64,000 bases of DNA from assembly GCF_003337305.1 (NCBI RefSeq), contig NZ_QPJO01000006.1:101017-165016 (forward strand). The letters are read 5' to 3'. The first letter of the stretch is position 1. Every line of letters starts with the position of its first letter. This DNA is from Winogradskyella arenosi (GTDB lineage: Bacteria; Bacteroidota; Bacteroidia; Flavobacteriales; Flavobacteriaceae). This document shows positions 11,718 to 20,934 of this stretch, piece after piece. Position numbers and translations under genes: made by a program. The notes beneath the pieces were generated by a model that ran no database searches, was not told the origin of the DNA, and saw only the letters and a program-made list of their open reading frames with translations.

Positions 11718-12362
11718 TTATTGTGGTGACCAAGCACTAGGGTTGGCATTCCACTTGGCTAAAATATTTTGTTGCTCAGTGGTAATATAGTAGGTGTCTA
11801 CGGCTTGCTCTAACAAGTTTTCATAATTACCTAAGGTATGCAATTCAACATCAGCCTCTTCAAAATTCTTTTTGGCAACATCAAATCCATAAGAAAAGAT
11901 GGCTACCATACCTTTAATGTTTACTTCAGCTTCTTTTAAAGCTTGAACGGCATTAAGGCTACTCATCCCGGTACTAATAAGGTCCTCTACGACGACAACG
12001 GTTTGTCCTTTTTCAATATACCCTTCAATTTGGTTTTGACGGCCGTGCTTTTTTGCTTCTGGTCTAACATATACAAAAGGCAAATTTAAATATTCAGCAA
12101 CGAGCGCCCCTATACCAATAGCGCCGGTAGCAACGCCAGCAATAACATCGGGCTTACCATAAAGGTCTTCTATGTTTTTAGCTATAGTCGCGCGGATATA
12201 GTTTCTAATTTGTGGAAACGATAAAACAATTCTGTTATCGCAATAAATAGGAGATTTCCAGCCAGAAGCCCACGTAAACGGGTTTTCGGGTTGTAATTTT
12301 ATAGCATTGATTTGCAATAAAACTTCGGCTGTTTTTTTGGCGGTGTCTTTGTTAAAAATCAT
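11718..12362 (-). CDS. pyrE: orotate phosphoribosyltransferase
   Basis: Forms orotidine 5'-phosphate from orotate and PRPP in pyrimidine synthesis. From the chosen ATG it has 214 residues, the usual length. The PRPP-binding motif VVVVEDLISTGMSS and the substrate loop ending KKHGRQNQIEG are intact. An in-frame ATG eight codons upstream (12386) was not used, because the TATTTTTG promoter box (12367-12374) lies between it and the chosen start. The gene diverges from the NUDIX gene. carA, the first committed enzyme of the same pathway, is also in this window. Confidence 0.95.
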   Translation of the reverse strand: MIFNKDTAKKTAEVLLQINAIKLQPENPFTWASGWKSPIYCDNRIVLSFPQIRNYIRATIAKNIEDLYGKPDVIAGVATGAIGIGALVAEYLNLPFVYVRPEAKKHGRQNQIEGYIEKGQTVVVVEDLISTGMSSLNAVQALKEAEVNIKGMVAIFSYGFDVAKKNFEEADVELHTLGNYENLLEQAVDTYYITTEQQNILAKWNANPSAWSPQ

Positions 12363-12366
12363 ATTA

Positions 12367-12374
12367 CAAAAATA
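12367..12374 (-). promoter_or_regulatory. putative pyrE promoter, -7 box TATTTTTG
   Basis: Exact minus-strand TAnnTTTG match with only four bases between the box and the pyrE ATG. This suggests a leaderless message and decides the start codon. Confidence 0.55.
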
Positions 12375-12481
12375 ATGATTTTTCAATCTTAAGAAATTTT
12401 AAATTAATTAAATTTTCATTTCAAATACTTTCTCGAAAAAAATAATATTTTTACATATATAATGTTGAAACCAACTAAAGG

Positions 12482-13063
12482 ATGTACACAATATATGTGG
12501 GTGATAAACCCATCATTTTAACCACTGAGAATAAGAAAGAAACCGATTTTAAATCCTTTCTTTTAAAGTCCGTAAATATAGGCAAGGTCATAAAGACCTT
12601 AAACCGTACGGATTTAAAGGCTGTGCATTTAATTCATAAGAATGAAGAGAAGCTGCTTAAAAAGTTTTTAAAGCTTTTACCTAATGTAGTCGCCGGAGGT
12701 GGAAAAGTCTATAACGATAAGAATGAGGTCTTGTTTATCTATAGAAATGATAAATGGGATCTTCCAAAAGGTAAGGCTGAACGTAAAGAAACCATTGAAG
12801 AAACGGCGATACGTGAAGTTGAAGAGGAAACAGGTGTTGAGGGCTTAAAAATAACAAAGCCTTTACAAACGACGTACCATATCTTTAAACGAAACGGAAA
12901 GCATAAGATAAAAGTCACCCATTGGTTTGAAATGAAAACGACTTTTAACGGTACCTTGTCGCCTCAAGAAAATGAAGGGATAACTAAGGTCGAATGGCTA
13001 AATGAAAAAGCGTCTCAAGAAGCTTTAGAAAACAGCTACGCTAATATTCGTATTTTGGTGTAG
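12482..13063 (+). CDS. NUDIX hydrolase
   Basis: 193-residue protein with a C-terminal NUDIX domain (about residues 70-190). The box is intact: G at the start of GKAERKETIEE, then REVEEETGV, giving GX5EX7REUXEEXGU. NUDIX enzymes cleave nucleoside diphosphates linked to another group. The N-terminal 60-70 residues look like a separate alpha/beta extension seen in Bacteroidota homologs, with no motif I can name. Cytoplasmic. The substrate cannot be predicted. It diverges from pyrE. Confidence 0.88.
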   Translation: MYTIYVGDKPIILTTENKKETDFKSFLLKSVNIGKVIKTLNRTDLKAVHLIHKNEEKLLKKFLKLLPNVVAGGGKVYNDKNEVLFIYRNDKWDLPKGKAERKETIEETAIREVEEETGVEGLKITKPLQTTYHIFKRNGKHKIKVTHWFEMKTTFNGTLSPQENEGITKVEWLNEKASQEALENSYANIRILV

Positions 13064-13173
13064 GGCTTTTAAGTCTAAACCGATAGTACTTCTCGTTTTA
13101 AAAATGTTTTGCCTTAAACCGTTGCTTATATGAAAGGCAACGGCATTAAAAGAATCTACTAAAACATAGGGCA

Positions 13174-14922
13174 TTACTCCGTAATACGATATACCGGATA
13201 CTGTAAGTGGGCCTTCTCATAATACTTACTTTGCTTGTGTAGCCAGTCTAATTGCGCATACCAATTGTTGGTAAACGCTTCATCATAACTAACTTTTACA
13301 TTAAATTCCATTTGTAAGTTGGGGTTGTTATTTAGAAGCTCTTCAGCTTTATCTTCCCATACATAAGGTGAAAACCCTTCCTTTTGCTGTAAAATAGTAT
13401 CGAAGAAATTCCAATTAAAAAAAGAATCTACAGCCATAGGCTCTAAGGTTTCAATAAGATAACGTTGTGCATATTGATCTGTTGGAACCAAATAATCTCC
13501 TTTTCTGAAGGTCTTGTTTATTAAAGTTGAACTGACCTGAGTATTGTAATGCGCATAATGACCTTCATATGGTGTCTTTCTCGTGTCATAATTACTAATC
13601 TTATAAGATTCTACCGTAATAAGGGTGTCTTTAGATAAGGTTTGGTACTGCACATTATTACGATTTAATAAGCTTATGACGTGATGCCAACCTTGTGAGA
13701 TAACATAGGCTTTAGGTATGGTAACCGAATCTTTTGCTGTAAAATAATCTTGATAGGCGATAGGTCTAGTATAAGGTTCGTCTCGGTTATATTTTAAACG
13801 TTCTGCTCCGGTAAAATTGCTTGCAATAGTATGGCCTTCATAGCCTTTGAATTCTCGCGTTGATGATTTTATGCTGTCTACTTCCCATTGCAACGGGTAG
13901 CTTGCGCCTGCATACCATAAGTTCTGTTGTTCACGCTGAAGAGCTTTTATTTCAGAACTTTGTTCGTCTGTAATTTCAATCATACTTTTTAGTAATTCAT
14001 AGGTGCCTTCTACACGTTGCTTGTAAGGTTTAAGCATATGCGTTTCAACCATCATCCCTAAAGTGTTGAATAAAGATGTATAGCCGGTAGAATAACGAGG
14101 ACTATCTAAAAATTGTGTAAAGCCTCTTTCAGGTGTCCGATTAAAAACATTAACGTAGGGCGTAATGTCCCAAGACTTTTTAGCTAGCTTTTCCTCTAAA
14201 GTAGGCATCATCGTTTTATGGATGTAGTTGCCCAAGGGGCCACCTAATTTATTGTGCTGTGTAAATAAATGGGTTAATGTATATTGGTAATCGGCGCCAT
14301 TACTCACATGAGTATCAATAAAAACATCGGGTTGTACCATGTGGAAAATTTCAGCAAAAGTTTGTGCGTTCTTGGTGTCCGACTTTATAAAATCACGATT
14401 TAAGTCATAGTTTCTAGCATTTCCTCTAAAGCCATAGGTTTCAGGACCATTTTGATTGGTTCTAGAGTTTGCATTTCTATTTAAACTACCTCCAACATTA
14501 TAAATAGGGATGGTAACAATAACCGTATTTGAGGGCGACTCTATTTTACCTTGGGCCAAATCTCTAAATAACATCATGGTGGCATCAATACCGTCCGGTT
14601 CCCCAGGATGAATACCATTATTAATGAAGAGAATTTGCTGCTTCTGTCTTAAAACTTCAAAATCAGTAGGAGTGTCTGTACTATTAAATGTAGCGACGTG
14701 TAAAGGTTTGCCGGCATCGGTTTCTCCTATCTCTTGTAATAAAATTTGAGGGTAGGTTTCAGCTAGAGCGTTATAATAGGTGATGGTTTCTTGGTAAGTT
14801 GCCGTTTTTTGACCTTCACTTTGCTCAAAAACGGTAGTGAAATTGTAAGAAACTTCAGGTTTATCAACCTTATTTTTTTTACAAGCAACTAGTAATAAAG
14901 CGAGTACAAAGAGTTTTTTCAT
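13174..14922 (-). CDS. M14-family zinc carboxypeptidase, lipoprotein
   Basis: 582-residue secreted peptidase of the M14 zinc carboxypeptidase family. The signal peptide ends in the lipobox LVAC with Cys14, so it is a lipid-anchored envelope protein. Zinc ligands are His105 and Glu108 in NGIHPGEPDG and His205 in IDTHVSNG. The likely catalytic Glu is Glu293 in MMVETHMLKPY. The region after about residue 330 is a C-terminal extension typical of Bacteroidota members. It probably trims peptides for nutrient uptake. The neighbour at 14962 diverges from it. Confidence 0.9.
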   Translation of the reverse strand: MKKLFVLALLLVACKKNKVDKPEVSYNFTTVFEQSEGQKTATYQETITYYNALAETYPQILLQEIGETDAGKPLHVATFNSTDTPTDFEVLRQKQQILFINNGIHPGEPDGIDATMMLFRDLAQGKIESPSNTVIVTIPIYNVGGSLNRNANSRTNQNGPETYGFRGNARNYDLNRDFIKSDTKNAQTFAEIFHMVQPDVFIDTHVSNGADYQYTLTHLFTQHNKLGGPLGNYIHKTMMPTLEEKLAKKSWDITPYVNVFNRTPERGFTQFLDSPRYSTGYTSLFNTLGMMVETHMLKPYKQRVEGTYELLKSMIEITDEQSSEIKALQREQQNLWYAGASYPLQWEVDSIKSSTREFKGYEGHTIASNFTGAERLKYNRDEPYTRPIAYQDYFTAKDSVTIPKAYVISQGWHHVISLLNRNNVQYQTLSKDTLITVESYKISNYDTRKTPYEGHYAHYNTQVSSTLINKTFRKGDYLVPTDQYAQRYLIETLEPMAVDSFFNWNFFDTILQQKEGFSPYVWEDKAEELLNNNPNLQMEFNVKVSYDEAFTNNWYAQLDWLHKQSKYYEKAHLQYPVYRITE

Positions 14923-14961
14923 AACAGAGAATTTGAGCTAAATTTACTTATATTTATTGAC

Positions 14962-15330
14962 ATGAAGACCTATAAATTAAGCTTTGGGGAGATCAGTATT
15001 CTTAACCCTAAACTCGCGGAAGTTATTATTAACGAAGGCGTAATCATGGACGTTGACATAGTTGTAGATTATCATAAATTTCTCATGGATCACCTTGAGG
15101 CACCCTTTACCCTCTTGGTAAATAAAAAACATTCGTATACCTATACGTTTGAAGCCCAAAAAAATATTGTTAATCACGATGTTACTAAGGCTATTGCAGT
15201 GGTAAATAGGGTTTATGCCTCTAAATTGGCGACTGATGTTTTAATCAACATTAACAGAGAAAGTAAGTGGAATATAAAAACCTTTAGGGAACGTGAAGAG
15301 GCTTTAAAGTGGTTAGAAGAACAAGCTTAG
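14962..15330 (+). CDS. small conserved protein, possible STAS/SpoIIAA-like fold
   Basis: 122-residue cytoplasmic protein that I cannot assign with certainty. The order of segments resembles single-domain STAS/SpoIIAA-like proteins of Bacteroidota: strand ISILNPKLAEVIINEGV, helix VVDYHKFLMDHL, strand APFTLLVNKKH, helix, strand AIAVVNRVYASKLATDVLI, and a final helix REEALKWLEEQ. No catalytic motif is seen. It precedes ctlX by 68 bases on the same strand. Confidence 0.6.
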   Translation: MKTYKLSFGEISILNPKLAEVIINEGVIMDVDIVVDYHKFLMDHLEAPFTLLVNKKHSYTYTFEAQKNIVNHDVTKAIAVVNRVYASKLATDVLININRESKWNIKTFREREEALKWLEEQA

Positions 15331-15398
15331 TTTTAACTTTATTTTCGCTTAAAAAATTATAACTTCGCATTTCATTATTTACCCCTATTTTATAATAA

Positions 15399-16331
15399 AT
15401 GCAACAAACAACAAATACGATATTGATGATTCGTCCTATCAACTTCAGGATGAATGAACAAACCGCAGTTAACAATTATTTTCAAGAAGATTTAGATCTT
15501 AAAAACGCAGAAATAAACGCCAAAGCTCAGGAAGAATTTGATGCTTTTGTTGAAAAATTAAGAGCGGTCGGAATTCAGGTTATTGTAGAAAATGATGACG
15601 TTTTAAACGATACGCCAGACTCTATTTTTCCTAACAATTGGGTGAGTTTTCATAGTAATGGTGATGTGGCCAAGTATCCTATGTTTGCAGAAAATAGAAG
15701 ACGAGAACGTAGAGATGAAATTTTTGTAAGACTTGAAGAAGAAGGGTTTTTAATTGAGAATATTATAGACTATACTTCAGCAGAACACGAAGGTTACTTT
15801 TTAGAAGGCACTGGGAGTGTTATTCTAGACCGTACCAATAGAAAAGCCTACTGTGCTTTATCACCTAGAGCGGATGAAGAATTGTTTATTGAATTCTGCG
15901 AAGATTTTGAATATAGTCCCGTTATTTTTACAGCCTACCAATCTGTAGATGGCGAACGCTTGCCAATTTACCATACCAATGTTATGATGTGTATTGCAGA
16001 TCAGTTTGCTGTGATTTGCTTAGATAGTATTGATGACAAAAAGGAGCGTAAAAATGTAGTGAAGAATTTAAAGCAAGAAGGAAAAGAAATCATTTCTATT
16101 ACTGAAGCTCAAATGCACAATTTTGCTGGAAATATGCTACAATTGTTAGGAGCCAATGATAAGCAATATCTCGTAATGAGTGAAGCGGCACACCAGAGTT
16201 TAACAGCAACACAAGTGGCAAACATAGAAAAGTATTGCCCTATTATTTCGAGTTCTTTAGAGACTATTGAAACTTGTGGTGGCGGTAGTGCCCGTTGTAT
16301 GATGGCAGAAGTGTTCTTGCCTAAAAAATAG
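15399..16331 (+). CDS. ctlX: CtlX-type arginine-deiminase-fold hydrolase
   Basis: 310-residue member of the guanidino-modifying superfamily, closest by pattern to citrulline-utilisation hydrolase CtlX. Key positions are MIRPINFRMNEQTAVNN at the start, the FPNNWVSFH motif, the substrate-binding acidic block YFLEGTGSVILDR, the catalytic His in IYHTNVMMCI, and the nucleophile Cys in GGGSARCMMAEV. Cytoplasmic. The assignment to citrulline rests on family knowledge, and an arginine-deiminase-like activity is the alternative. It follows the 14962 gene and converges with the histidine kinase. Confidence 0.85.
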   Translation: MQQTTNTILMIRPINFRMNEQTAVNNYFQEDLDLKNAEINAKAQEEFDAFVEKLRAVGIQVIVENDDVLNDTPDSIFPNNWVSFHSNGDVAKYPMFAENRRRERRDEIFVRLEEEGFLIENIIDYTSAEHEGYFLEGTGSVILDRTNRKAYCALSPRADEELFIEFCEDFEYSPVIFTAYQSVDGERLPIYHTNVMMCIADQFAVICLDSIDDKKERKNVVKNLKQEGKEIISITEAQMHNFAGNMLQLLGANDKQYLVMSEAAHQSLTATQVANIEKYCPIISSSLETIETCGGGSARCMMAEVFLPKK

Positions 16332-16376
16332 ATAAATAGATAGAAAAGAAACGAATTTAAAGCTTAGGTGTTAGGC

Positions 16377-18419
16377 TTAAGTTTTAAATTCTGACTTTGG
16401 GAGTTCAACGTAAAATTTACTTCCTACGTTTTCTATACTTTCCACCCAAATCTTACCATTATTAAGTTCTACTAAGTCCTTAGCAATAGAAAGCCCTAAG
16501 CCGGTACCTTTTTCATTTTTAGTGCCTTTGGTCGTAAAGTTTTTATGGGCTGCAAATAATTTGGAAATATTACCATGAGAAATACCAACACCGGTATCTT
16601 CTATAGTAATACGACAGCTACCGTCGACCTCACGATTAGAAATGGTTATAACATCTCCTGTTCTGCTGAATTTAACCGCATTGGTAATTAAGTTCTGGAT
16701 TACAATTTCTACCATACTACGGTCGGCATAAATTAAATCGTACTGCGATTCATCATTCAGAACAATGCGTTTGTTTTCTATCTTTTGTTCTACTAAGGCA
16801 ATCTTAGTATGGAAGACTTCTTGTATGTTAAAAACTTCGGGTTTAGGTTCTAAACTTTGTAGTTGCGATTTGGACCAATTCAGTAAATTAAATAATAGGG
16901 AAGAGGCATTGTTCGCATTTTCGCTTAACTCCGGAATTAATTCAAAAAACTCTTCTTTAGAGATATTATCTTCAGTTAAGAGGTCTATAAACGCTTTTAT
17001 TGAGGATATCGAATCTTTTAAGTCGTGAGATACAATAGAAAATAATTTATCTTTCACTTGGTTAACTTCTTCCAAATGTTGCGTTTTTTCTAATATGCTT
17101 TCCGTTTTTGTCTTCGCTTCAGCCAACTTGAGTTGATGGGCTTTAATAGCTTCTTTATGCGCTTTCAGTTTTAAGAGCGTAAAGGCTAAAAATAGCATTA
17201 ACAACAAGGCAAGAGTTATAGAACTGTATAAAACATAAGGCTTATCTTTTGTTGGTACTGCAAGCTTTGTGTTGTCTGTAGTTTTTTTTGCATCTGAACT
17301 ATTAGCAATAAGATCTAGGTGCTCAATATGCTTAGGAACAACGGGCATTTCTATTTTATTAAGTGTGGCTTTAAGCGCGTAATATTTACTTTGCCAGGTA
17401 AAAGCTTTTTGGAAATTACCGCGTATAGAGTCTAAACTCGTACGGAGTTTATAGTTCTCTAAAAGTGCGGGATTGTGGTTAAGTTCTGTTGCAATACTAT
17501 AGGCTTCACTTAACTGTTCTTCTGCAATACTAAGCTTGTTATTTTTAATATTTAAGTTTCCTACAGCATTTAACGCATCTAATAAACCTGCTTTATTATT
17601 GTATTTACGGTTATAGACTAAACCTTCGTTTAAATATTCTGAAGCTTTATCGTATTCTTTAAAATGTAAGTATTCTGTTCCTATTTTTGGAAGAATTTCA
17701 CCTCGTAATTTCTGATCTTCCAAAGGGTCTAAAAGTCCTAATGCATCTTCATAATAATGAATGGCTCTTCGGTGTTCTTGTAAAACAGAATAAAGTTCCG
17801 CAATATTTATTGTTGTGGTTTTTATCCCTTCGGTATCTAGTATTTGTTTTCTAACCTCTAAGGTTTTAAAGTTAAACGCTATTGCTTCATCAATCTGGTT
17901 GATTTTATAATAGGCTTCGGCGAGATTATTATAGGCAGAACTCAGCTCGTGTTTTAAAGAGAGCGTTTCAAAAATATCGATAGCGGATAGCGAGTTTTGT
18001 AAGCCGGTTTTGTAATTGCCTCGCTTTAGTTCTATAAGGCCAATACGGTTACTTACACGCGCTACCCCTAAGGTGTCTTTTAATTGTTGGTATAGATCTC
18101 TAGACTTTTCATAACTATCAATAGCATTGTAGTAATCATTACGATTGGCATAAATTAAAGCTCTGTAGTAACTGCTTTCGGCTAAACCTCTAGTGTAATG
18201 AAGTGTTTCAGAGAGTTTAGTAGTTTCATCAATAAAAAGTAAGGCCTTACTGTGGTGGTTGTTCTCGTAAAGTTCATTTATAAGCATAAGCGACACTTCT
18301 ACTTTTGTAGTGTCGGCATTTAAGTAAGCTAATTGAATAGTGAGTCTATCTATTTTTTCATTTTGAGAAAAAACAGTAAACGACAAGAGACAAACAGCTA
18401 TGGTAAGGTACTGTTTCAT
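16377..18419 (-). CDS. TPR-containing sensor histidine kinase
   Basis: 680-residue hybrid of a periplasmic tetratricopeptide sensor and a cytoplasmic histidine kinase. A signal peptide (1-18, ending VFS) is followed by about seven TPR units (50-330), a membrane helix (396-418), a coiled coil (420-455) and HisKA with phospho-accepting His465 in SIVSHDLKD. The HATPase domain has N box QNLITNAVKFS, G1 DTGVGIS and G2 GTGLGLSI. A longer reading frame starts at 18497, but the promoter elements at 18481-18510 lie inside that extension, so this ATG is used. No response regulator is adjacent, so the partner is encoded elsewhere. Confidence 0.9.
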   Translation of the reverse strand: MKQYLTIAVCLLSFTVFSQNEKIDRLTIQLAYLNADTTKVEVSLMLINELYENNHHSKALLFIDETTKLSETLHYTRGLAESSYYRALIYANRNDYYNAIDSYEKSRDLYQQLKDTLGVARVSNRIGLIELKRGNYKTGLQNSLSAIDIFETLSLKHELSSAYNNLAEAYYKINQIDEAIAFNFKTLEVRKQILDTEGIKTTTINIAELYSVLQEHRRAIHYYEDALGLLDPLEDQKLRGEILPKIGTEYLHFKEYDKASEYLNEGLVYNRKYNNKAGLLDALNAVGNLNIKNNKLSIAEEQLSEAYSIATELNHNPALLENYKLRTSLDSIRGNFQKAFTWQSKYYALKATLNKIEMPVVPKHIEHLDLIANSSDAKKTTDNTKLAVPTKDKPYVLYSSITLALLLMLFLAFTLLKLKAHKEAIKAHQLKLAEAKTKTESILEKTQHLEEVNQVKDKLFSIVSHDLKDSISSIKAFIDLLTEDNISKEEFFELIPELSENANNASSLLFNLLNWSKSQLQSLEPKPEVFNIQEVFHTKIALVEQKIENKRIVLNDESQYDLIYADRSMVEIVIQNLITNAVKFSRTGDVITISNREVDGSCRITIEDTGVGISHGNISKLFAAHKNFTTKGTKNEKGTGLGLSIAKDLVELNNGKIWVESIENVGSKFYVELPKSEFKT

Positions 18420-18480
18420 CTCAAATAGCGTTATAACAAATTGCGCTGTTTCGGTGTAAAAAACTTTTATAGAGGGATAG

Positions 18481-18510
18481 CAAAAGTAAGTTAACACAAA
18501 ACAATAACAA
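18481..18510 (-). promoter_or_regulatory. putative histidine-kinase promoter (TTG, 19 bases, TACTTTTG)
   Basis: Minus strand: TTG at 18510-18508, a 19-base spacer, then TACTTTTG at 18488-18481. This fits the Bacteroidota -33/-7 pattern well and gives a leader of about 55 bases. Confidence 0.7.
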
Positions 18511-18708
18511 TCTTGTTAATGTTTGATTATTAGGCTTCATCAATGTTTGGGACATAAATTAATAGCAGACCAAAAGTGCTATTCTGAATGCAGATATGCT
18601 AATTATTAGGATTTAATACCAATATATTAGTTAAACTGACTAAAAATATTTCCTTAATTCCTAATAATGCAATATTAAATATAGATTAAGAATTCTGAGT
18701 GTTTTCTT

Positions 18709-18875
18709 CGGGCTGATATCCCTGATAATAAAGCGGTTTGAAATAATGCGTTAGTTTTAGAACCTAAAGACGCTGCATTCTATAGACTTTATACAGCGCT
18801 TTGAAAAGTGATTTAGAGTCTGTAATACTCACCGAAACCGACTTCCTTAATTATGTGTCCACTGAGGAAGAATAA
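18709..18875 (+). pseudogene. decayed TPR-like gene remnant
   Basis: The gap 18511-18889 has no intact gene. Reading from 18715 gives a stop-interrupted stretch with NNALVLEPKDAAFYRLYTAL, which matches the pattern of a tetratricopeptide helix pair. One base shift near 18800 then opens a second frame, LKSDLESVILTETDFLN and on to YVSTEEE, ending at a TAA at 18873-18875. One in-frame stop plus one frameshift would explain it as the tail of a lost TPR protein. The reading is by eye and the remnant is short, so a chance resemblance is possible. Confidence 0.4.
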
Positions 18876-18889
18876 AATAATAAAACTGC

Positions 18890-18897
18890 TATCTTTG
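18890..18897 (+). promoter_or_regulatory. putative argS promoter, -7 box TATCTTTG
   Basis: Exact TAnnTTTG match 32 bases before the argS start. Confidence 0.65.
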
Positions 18898-18929
18898 CCA
18901 ACGTTTTAAAATAGATAATACGTCAAAAT

Positions 18930-20708
18930 ATGAAGCTTCAAGAAACTTTAGAATTACATGTAAAAGCAGCGATACAAGCGTTGTTTGAAAAGGAATTACC
19001 ATCAGTAGAATTTCAAGCAACTCGCAAGGAGTTTGCAGGAGATGTAACCGTGGTTGTATTCCCTATGTTACGTGTAGTAAAAGGTAACCCTGTGGTTATT
19101 GGCGAGCAAGTTGGTCAATATTTACAAGATCATGTAGATTTAGTCAAAGGATTTAATGTAGTTAAAGGATTTTTAAATATTGAAATTAGTGATCAGTATT
19201 ATTTCGATTTCTTTCAATCTATAAAAAACGATGATCAGTTTGGTTTTGTAAAGCAAACCGATGATAAAGCGATTATGGTGGAGTATTCTTCGCCTAATAC
19301 TAATAAACCTTTGCATTTAGGACATGTTAGAAATGTGCTTTTAGGGTATAGTGTTTCAGAAATTTTAAAGGCTTCAGGAAGAAAAGTTTATAAAACGCAA
19401 ATTATCAATGATAGAGGAATTCATATTTGTAAAAGTATGTTGGCTTATCAGAAGTTTGGTGAAGGTGAGACTCCAACAGAAACCTTAAAAGGCGATAAAT
19501 TAGTTGGGAATTACTACGTAAAATTCGATCAAGAATATAAGTCTGAAATTGAAGAATTAGTAGCCCAAGGCCAATCGGAAGAAGCCGCTAAAAAGAATGC
19601 CCCAGTATTATTAGAGGCTCAAGAAATGCTTTTAAAGTGGGAAGCTGGTGATGCAGAAGTGGTTGCTCTTTGGGAAAAAATGAACCAGTGGGTTTATGAT
19701 GGTTTTGATGTGACTTATAAAAATATAGGGGTAGATTTCGATACCTATTATTACGAAAGTAACACCTATTTATTAGGAAAGGAGTTTGTTGCTGAAGGTT
19801 TAAAAACCGGAGTCTTTTTTAAGAAAGAAGATGGCTCGGTGTGGTGCGATTTAACGGAAGATGGATTAGACGAAAAAATTGTTTTGCGTAGTGATGGTAC
19901 TGCTGTTTATATGACGCAAGATATTGGGACGGCTATACAACGTATTAAAGATTACCCTGATGTAGGAGGGATGGTTTATACCGTAGGAAATGAGCAAGAC
20001 TACCACTTTAAAGTGTTGTTTTTAATCTTGAAGAAATTAGGATTTGAATGGGCTGAAAACTTATTTCATTTAAGTTATGGTATGGTCGATTTACCAAGCG
20101 GGAAAATGAAGAGTAGAGAAGGAACTGTTGTTGATGCTGATGATTTAATACAGGAGATGTCCGATACTGCTGAAGAAATTTCTAAAGAGTTAGGTAAACT
20201 TGAAGACTATTCCGAATCAGAGAAAAAAGCACTTTACAGAACTATTGGTTTAGGAGCGCTTAAATATTACATCCTAAAAGTAGACCCTAAAAAACGAATT
20301 TTATTTGATCCTAAAGAGTCTATCGATTTCCAAGGGAATACAGGGCCGTTTATTCAGTATACTTATGCTAGAATTCAATCTATTTTAAGAAAAGCGAATA
20401 GTGAGGCGTCTGAAACTAGCGATGTAACAACTTTTAACTTCCATGAAAAAGAAAAACAATTAATAAAGCAATTAGAGCAATTCCCTGAAGTTATTCAGAA
20501 TGCAGCAGATCAGCATAGTCCTGCTTTAATTGCTAACTATACGTATGAATTGGTGAAGGACTTTAATTCGTTCTACCAAAATGTCTCTATTCTTGGAGCC
20601 GATACAGAAGCCGAAAAAACATTTAGAGTGGCCTTATCTAAAACGGTAAGCCAAACTATTAAAAATGCTTTAGCGGTATTAGGTATAGAAGTTCCAGAAC
20701 GTATGTAG
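18930..20708 (+). CDS. argS: arginyl-tRNA synthetase
   Basis: Class I tRNA synthetase that charges tRNA-Arg. The 592 residues match the family. The N-terminal additional domain covers 1-105. The HIGH motif appears as HLGH in SPNTNKPLHLGHVRNVLLG. The KMSKS-equivalent region is KMKSREGTVVDADDL. The C-terminal anticodon-binding domain is DALR-type. It is monocistronic, with its own promoter box and terminator. Confidence 0.97.
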   Translation: MKLQETLELHVKAAIQALFEKELPSVEFQATRKEFAGDVTVVVFPMLRVVKGNPVVIGEQVGQYLQDHVDLVKGFNVVKGFLNIEISDQYYFDFFQSIKNDDQFGFVKQTDDKAIMVEYSSPNTNKPLHLGHVRNVLLGYSVSEILKASGRKVYKTQIINDRGIHICKSMLAYQKFGEGETPTETLKGDKLVGNYYVKFDQEYKSEIEELVAQGQSEEAAKKNAPVLLEAQEMLLKWEAGDAEVVALWEKMNQWVYDGFDVTYKNIGVDFDTYYYESNTYLLGKEFVAEGLKTGVFFKKEDGSVWCDLTEDGLDEKIVLRSDGTAVYMTQDIGTAIQRIKDYPDVGGMVYTVGNEQDYHFKVLFLILKKLGFEWAENLFHLSYGMVDLPSGKMKSREGTVVDADDLIQEMSDTAEEISKELGKLEDYSESEKKALYRTIGLGALKYYILKVDPKKRILFDPKESIDFQGNTGPFIQYTYARIQSILRKANSEASETSDVTTFNFHEKEKQLIKQLEQFPEVIQNAADQHSPALIANYTYELVKDFNSFYQNVSILGADTEAEKTFRVALSKTVSQTIKNALAVLGIEVPERM

Positions 20709-20771
20709 TCATTTGGCTTAAACATGCCTTAATTAATATCCTTATAATATTTTGAGTATTATAAGATGAGT

Positions 20772-20819
20772 AACGGTTTCTTAGTCTTTTTATAAAGATG
20801 AAGAAACCGTTTCTTTTTT
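20772..20819 (+). terminator. terminator after argS
   Basis: AACGGTTTCTT pairs perfectly with AAGAAACCGTT across an 18-base loop that can itself pair (CTTT/AAAG), followed by TCTTTTTT. Confidence 0.8.
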
Positions 20820-20837
20820 AAGATTCATAGAGGGTTG

Positions 20838-20859
20838 TTTTTTTTTTTTTTTTTTTTTT
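20838..20859 (+). repeat. 22-base homopolymer T tract
   Basis: Uninterrupted run of 22 T between the argS terminator and the gene at 20935, 76 bases before that start. Its position just upstream of a possible -7 box (TATCTTAA, 20896-20903) makes slippage-driven expression change conceivable. The exact length may be a sequencing estimate. Confidence 0.85.
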
Positions 20860-20934
20860 AACATTCTGAATACGAGTAGTTTCTGCTGTTTTTCGTATCT
20901 TAAGGATGTTGTTGATTCATTAAATCTTATTGTT

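Noticed and set aside
14940..14947. Symmetric TAAATTTA between the M14 peptidase gene and the 14962 gene as a bidirectional promoter
   Set aside because: It lacks the conserved final G of TAnnTTTG on both strands, and such an 8-mer is common in AT-rich DNA.
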